Shown one piece after another: positions 58,824-64,000 of a stretch of 64,000 bases of DNA (the stretch's first letter is position 1; every line of letters starts with the position of its first letter). Source of the stretch: Membranipora membranacea (taxonomy: Eukaryota; Bryozoa; Gymnolaemata; Cheilostomatida; Membraniporidae); assembly GCA_914767715.1 (NCBI GenBank), contig OU612071.1, positions 10,025,493 through 10,089,492 on the forward strand, read 5' to 3'. The notes under the pieces are model-generated. The model ran no database searches, was not told the DNA's origin, and saw only the letters and a program-made list of their open reading frames with translations. Position numbers and translations under genes: made by a program.

Positions 58824-58925
58824 TATGAACTTGAGGCCGCAGTGTACATCTATAAAACAGAAAAACAAGGTTTTGAGTTATGGTGGATGAAACCAAACAA
58901 ACATAATGGGATGTAAAACATAAAC

Positions 58926-61900
58926 AAGTTTGGGAGAAAATCAGTTTTTTAACTCAAAAATATTGGTGGAGATAAGTCCTAATTATTGCCCATGGAATCC
59001 CATTATTTTGCCTTGGAATACCAAAATATTCACATTTGATCCATTTTAAGCTCAGTTTAAAAGGAATTGGAGCAAGATTGTAAATGTTACTACAGGGTGA
59101 AATGTTATGAGACATGGTACAATTATGACTCAAAGTCAATTTAAGTCAGCAAATGTATCTCCAGAGAGATGTGAGTACATCTTAGAAAGAATTTGAAAAG
59201 CTACAGCCACCAAATTCAATCCAATAGAGGCAATTATAGTGTATATGCTATGAGCTCTTAATCAACCATTGCTATAAGTATAAGAGTTTGCAGTTCGGTT
59301 TGTGAGAGGGCTGAATTGAGAGAAGCTGGCAAAGGAAGAAGCAGCTACTGGAGCTTTAAGGGTAGAACTTTCAACCACTTGCATTACTCCTTGGTTATAA
59401 TGAAACCACCACATTCACCACTTGCAGACATAATTCATTCACCTTATAGCTGGCAAAATAACCCAGATGCTATCAAAATCTTTTGCTAATGTTATTGGTA
59501 TTGGCCTAATCATTTTGTTCTGTCTGATGATCTGAGGCTATGTACTAGGCCACATGACTGCTTCTCAAGACTCAAAGTTACCCTCCCCATACCACCTCGT
59601 AACATCTCAAAAGCCCTCGCAGTCCCTCAAGACTTCATACAGGCTCTGCACGATATTATATTTGCACAGCTGCTGTGATTGGTGTTTTTTAGCCTGTCTT
59701 GACAAGCCACCCTCCCCCCACCTGATTTTGAGGACTTGACACAGTGCCTTTTAATAAGAAATAATCCATTGTGATGGGTACACATCTTTGTGTGGGGTGA
59801 CCGTCCGATAGTGATGGCAACTGGGGTGTAGGGGAGGCAACTGGAAATTTCACAGACATGAATTTGATGTATATAGCTGAGATTCTAGTATTGATCATTT
59901 CTTAGGTAGCAACTCTGCTCCAGCAGCTGTTTCATGGGATTATGATTCAAAGGCAAACAATGTATTCTAGTTCAGATAATACACCTGGTTATCTATTTTT
60001 CCCCACCCAGTGCCTCAGCGGTTGAGGATGGGATATCTACGCACAGTGTTAGAAGTGGAAATATGAGGTAGGGGGATGCCAACCAGGCTGGGGGTCCAGG
60101 GGGCCGCCTATGCCCCCGGCTGGGTCGTGGTCGGAGTCCCGGCTGCCGGAGCCCTGTGGTGATTACAATTGAAAATGCATCAAATTTAGCCATATTTTGG
60201 AAAACTCATATTGATGTATTTACCAGCTGGTGGTTACCTGGGTTGTGATATAAAGGGGGGATGCATCCCCATAGACAAAGTAGGAAGGGGGACACCATCC
60301 CCTTACATCTCCCCTAAATTCTAACACTATCTACGCATAAACATGTCAATGAGACCTTCACACTATCATTCAATAGTTGACCAGTTTACCAGGTTTATTA
60401 GCCTATTTCTCTGGTCTAAATATTTACAGAATAAGTCAAAGCGGCTAAAAGTCTGAGACCGCGAGAACTATCAGAGCCCTGCGCTTATTATTCAAAAGAC
60501 GTCACCAAGAAGGGAAACGATTTTTATAATATGAATAGAGAGAGACTGAATGTGATTAGAATTATTTCAAATCAAAACAAGAAGGGTTATGACATGTGCT
60601 ATTCAGGCCTACCATACAGATCCATCCATCCATAAAATCTTTCTCTAATTTTCCTTCTTGGTGATATTATAAATTTTCTTAGGGGATACAAAGTTACGGT
60701 ATGGTACTCCCATTTGACTCATTCTGATTCTTCTCTTCTTTTCAGACATTAGCCAATGTCATTGAATACATTATATCCACTGACTCTAAGTTAAGCTACA
60801 AAATATTCTCTGGGCGTTGTTCAACACGGTTGTCAGAGGCAATCAGCCCCAACTAATTTATATTGTGCGAGCTGATAAAAATTGGTTGGATGCACGTCGT
60901 AGTGGTTTTTAAACAAAGCAATATATGTAGTACCTAGGTATATATACATTATATATATACAGTATATATACAGTGTATATATACAGTATGTATACACTGT
61001 GTATATTATAATATCAATGCTCGAACGGTGAGGTTTCAAATCAGAAATTACACAACAGGCAAAACAATGGGATTATATAGCAATAATTAGAGTTATCCCC
61101 TCCATTTTTTTTTAGTTGAAATTAAATTTCTCTTTAACTGACAAGCTTAGAGGTGTAAAACTAAGACATAATAATGACACAACATATCTTCACATATAAA
61201 TGCTGCCAAATTGTTGCCCACTTCAGTTATAATGAACTGAACGATAGATTTTCGTTAATTCAGGACTATAACCCTGGATAACTTTCTAACTGGCAGACTG
61301 AGAGGTGTAGAAACCAGATGTTTGAAATCAGCATAAAATTCTGATCTAGAAAAATTTAATTTCACATCGCCCCATTTCGTTAAAGTAAACACCTTTTTTG
61401 AGCACTTAAAGCTAGGTGTCTTCTGGACTATACCATATGCAAATCATTTCACAGGCAACAAGACCTCACAAATTCTGCCTTCTATTTGGAGACTTAATAT
61501 TCCTTCGTAGTGTTGAATCACATTTGGTTTTTTTTACATCACATTCACTGTATGTTTATAACATTGTAATAATAGTATTTTCACCCGGGGTTCAAGTAGT
61601 ACGTTTTGTTCATCTTACAACAGGGTATGGCGAAAAAAGGGACTGTTGGAAAAAAGAGAACACTGAGGGAGTTGTCTGGAATCGGACCTCAAACCTCATA
61701 ATCTCCAGTCTGATTGAATAGACCACTTACTGATTGCTTTTAATTATTGCTAACAGTGACATGTTCTGTGTTATTAACTACAGAAGCATCTTCTTGGCCT
61801 GTTTGAATTTTACATTCACTATTCGGTGGTGACATAAACTCTAAGAGTATTCACCTCGACACAGCAGGTTACACTGTGGGGAAATCTGCTACTTAAAGAC

Positions 61901-62420
61901 TTTGACTGTACCATTAAGATATCAACAGCCTTGCATCAGCCCATCATTCATCACCTTATTATTCAACAGGCAGTGCTCAAATTTTAATACTTTTAATACC
62001 ACTGTTAGTTGCCTATTTTAGTTATTCACTGTATTAATCACCACTGTAATCAATAGATATTATTAGTTTTGGGTATACCCAGCGGACGCTTTTACTGTCG
62101 TCAGTTGGATGTTTAATGTTAACAAGGCCACACGTGTACTAAATAGTTCTTTCTAATCGCATTCACATACTAAGAGGTAACACATTACAATCATTGTACA
62201 CAAACACACAAACAGAGTATTACTGTCTGGCTGGTTGCCACTGTATTACTGAAGCACATTCTTCAATATTTTATGTCTGGCTGATAGCCTGTCTTAACAA
62301 ATTTTTAATCAGTCATTTTTCGAATTAAGAGCTGTCGGGAAGTTACAGTAAACTGTACCCGGCTCAACCACAGGAGGATAAATTTCACGACAACACACAA
62401 GCAGCGCCTCAGGGAAAATC
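58926..62420. other. Mostly non-coding, small repeats
   Basis: No gene recognised. It contains a GC-rich island at about 60029-60160 (GGGGGTCCAGGGGGCCGCC type, self-complementary, probably a repeat fragment) and a palindromic TATATACAGTGTATATA-type microsatellite at 60935-61015. A 101-codon frame at 61416-61721 lacks any protein-like features. Confidence 0.5.
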
Positions 62421-62424
62421 TTAA

Positions 62425-62953
62425 AGACTTTGTTTGAGGCTGCTCTTTTGTATCACATCTTATTCTCCATATTTTATTCTATCATGTGTGCGATTTTCAG
62501 CTTTAGAATCCAAATATTGAGGAAGTTATGGCCTCTCAAACTTCCAGGGTGATTGCCTTCAATCGGCATTGGGAATAAGCGGATGTTTCCCCTGGGGTAT
62601 GTCACAACCATAGACATGTGACATTGACATTATGAGTTATTAGTTAATATACTAATAATCACATAATAATTGATGATCAAAATTCAGACCTGGGTGGGAA
62701 TCGAACCCAGGTCCCCATACCTATAGGCAACAACGCTACCATCATGCCACTTGGACCAACTATGTTAGCTGGTTGTGACGTACCCTAGGGATTGCCGACT
62801 GATTTTTACTGCCGATAAATTGCCGTCACCTTGGAAGTTTGAGAGGCCATAACTTCCTCAATATTTGGATTCTAAAGCTGAAAATCGCTCGCATGATAGA
62901 ATAAAATATGGAGAATAAGATGTGATACAAAAAAGCAGCCTAAAACAAAGTCT
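62425..62953. mobile_element. Complete TTAA-flanked MITE with tRNA-like core
   Basis: Flanked by TTAA at 62421-62424 and 62954-62957. Terminal inverted repeats of about 175 bp begin AGACTTTGTTTGAGGCTGC and end in the complement. TTAA target duplication is typical of piggyBac and Kolobok elements. Between the arms, 62687-62757 on the minus strand is tRNA-like: A-box-like TGGCATGATGG and a perfect B box GGTTCGATTCC. A truncated relative lies at 1534. Confidence 0.8.
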
Positions 62954-62959
62954 TTAATA

Positions 62960-64000
62960 ATGATGATAGAAGACAATCCTTTCAGCTGTATTTCATTTAC
63001 AAACCAAGTTTTGAAATTATCTTAGAATTACATGTCATGTATTGTAATATCCTGTAGATGTATTTCTATTAAATGATAATGCTTCTGACCACCGCTAGCA
63101 TCCATGCCTGTTGGCGATCACATATGTTTTGTTGTAGATGTTGCTATGATAGAGAAGTGGAGGAGGATAAGGGGTGGGCGTGCAAGGCGTTGATTCTCGA
63201 TGACCCCTGAGTGGTAGGCCATTTATACCCGAGGCACAGGATAATTGAAGTAAATTAAGCAGAATAGAGGAAACTATTCATTTCATTGTAAATTGTTATA
63301 GAACCAGTGAACATTTTCCTTTTATAACAAAACTCACATCCATTTTATAAATTACTTAATTGTTTTAAAGATGGACTCTAAAGCAGTTTACTTGTGCAGG
63401 GAGTAATAATATGAACGCAAAAATCTTTTATGAGACTTACTTTTACCAATTTGCCATGCTCAAATTTACTTCCTCATAACTTTTGACATCACGGTAATTA
63501 CAGGTACATACAGGTAATTACACCGGAGAATTGCATGTCTTGTCATATCAGGTTACATTGAGTCATATTCAATAGGGTAAATAATGATGATTAATGATAG
63601 ATTGCTTTATAATTCACTAGAAAATCAATAGTTGCAGTGCACCTGCTGTGGCACACATTGTGACCCTGTCATTTAACTATAAACTGAACTCAAAATTATT
63701 GTATTCCTACACTTTTTCATATCTAATTTTCTTTTAAAAAAAGAAAGTTAGCTTTCAAAAATTCATCTGTAGAGTCAGATATAGTTGAAGATTGAGAAGC
63801 TATAATGATTTTCAAAAATAATAACTATTTACTGAGAAAATTTGCTAAATGTAGATCAGTCATTATTGATTTATTGGGCATTGTTTATGAGTGTCCTACC
63901 TATGACATCGAATCCTTCCTTATCAATGTAAACAAATCTTTATGATGTATTTGCCGCCAAAATGGAGCACATGTACAGAATCGGAATTGGTTGATTATCA
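62960..64000. other. No recognisable gene
   Basis: AT-rich sequence to the window end without supported features. Confidence 0.5.

Larger units (their letters stand above)
57849..58925 (+). repeat. Tandem module bounded by 100-bp direct repeats
   Basis: ATGAACTTGAGGCCGCAGTG begins both 57849-57958 and 58824-58925. Between them a segment of about 335 bp occurs twice, 405 bp apart (58081 and 58486), each ending in a tRNA-like SINE head. Partial tandem amplification of one unit is the simplest reading. Confidence 0.75.

Noticed and set aside
58029-58896. Several open frames on both strands
   Set aside because: All arise from the duplicated SINE-containing repeat and none has protein-like composition in just one frame.
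60029-60160. CpG-island promoter
   Set aside because: The GC-rich patch is short and self-complementary with no gene downstream; a repeat fragment is simpler.

Overview
The window looks like nuclear DNA of an invertebrate animal. It is AT-rich, genes are split by GT-AG introns, short genes carry TATA boxes and AATAAA signals, and there are many eukaryotic transposons: a Ty3/gypsy element, LINE fragments, tRNA- and U2-like SINE sequence, inverted-repeat MITEs and a TIR transposon. A non-bilaterian such as a sponge or cnidarian is my guess from the style of the genes; the sequence does not prove it. No housekeeping gene, intact large gene or functional tRNA/rRNA gene was recognised.

Layout. 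0-5.3 kb: a TTAA-flanked MITE remnant, a broken NHL beta-propeller exon, and exons of a probable single-pass membrane receptor with an N-glycosylated stalk and a tail rich in ITIM-like tyrosine motifs. 7-15.6 kb: two small secreted-peptide genes, one on each strand, sharing a related signal-peptide exon; the minus-strand gene has a 2.5 kb fold-back repeat in its intron. 17.7-24.3 kb: a decayed LINE RNase H region split by a 5.6 kb DNA transposon (18237-23822), which itself carries a 5'-truncated gypsy pol (19539-22096) and another repeat. 25-30.5 kb: a gag-like coiled-coil ORF (first of three copies) and a six-exon gene with three in-frame stops that looks transposon-related.

30-58 kb is a palimpsest of segmental duplications. 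A unit of about 6.3 kb is repeated in tandem (30259-36524 and 36525-43160). Part of the next stretch (42630-45575) recurs at 50736-53668, and 44886-46077 recurs at 56420-57698. These units carry small, TATA-driven, multi-exon genes for short secreted peptides: a C-x3-C/C-x3-C hairpin-type pair, a four-cysteine pair, a dibasic-site precursor, and an unrecognised family with a two-phase terminal exon pair. Most copies are broken by small indels, as expected of birth-and-death evolution. At 48.5-49.7 kb a separate signal-peptide gene has an exon resembling the start of a PDGF/VEGF domain.

55-59 kb holds exact 65-bp and 87-bp tandem arrays and a duplicated tRNA-SINE module. 59-64 kb is mostly non-coding apart from a complete TTAA-flanked MITE at 62425-62953 with a tRNA-like core. 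The most interesting theme is the cluster of fast-evolving short secreted-peptide genes (antimicrobial, toxin-like or hormone-like) amplified by tandem duplication in a transposon-rich locus. Exon joins are my own reading from splice signals and phase and need transcript data.
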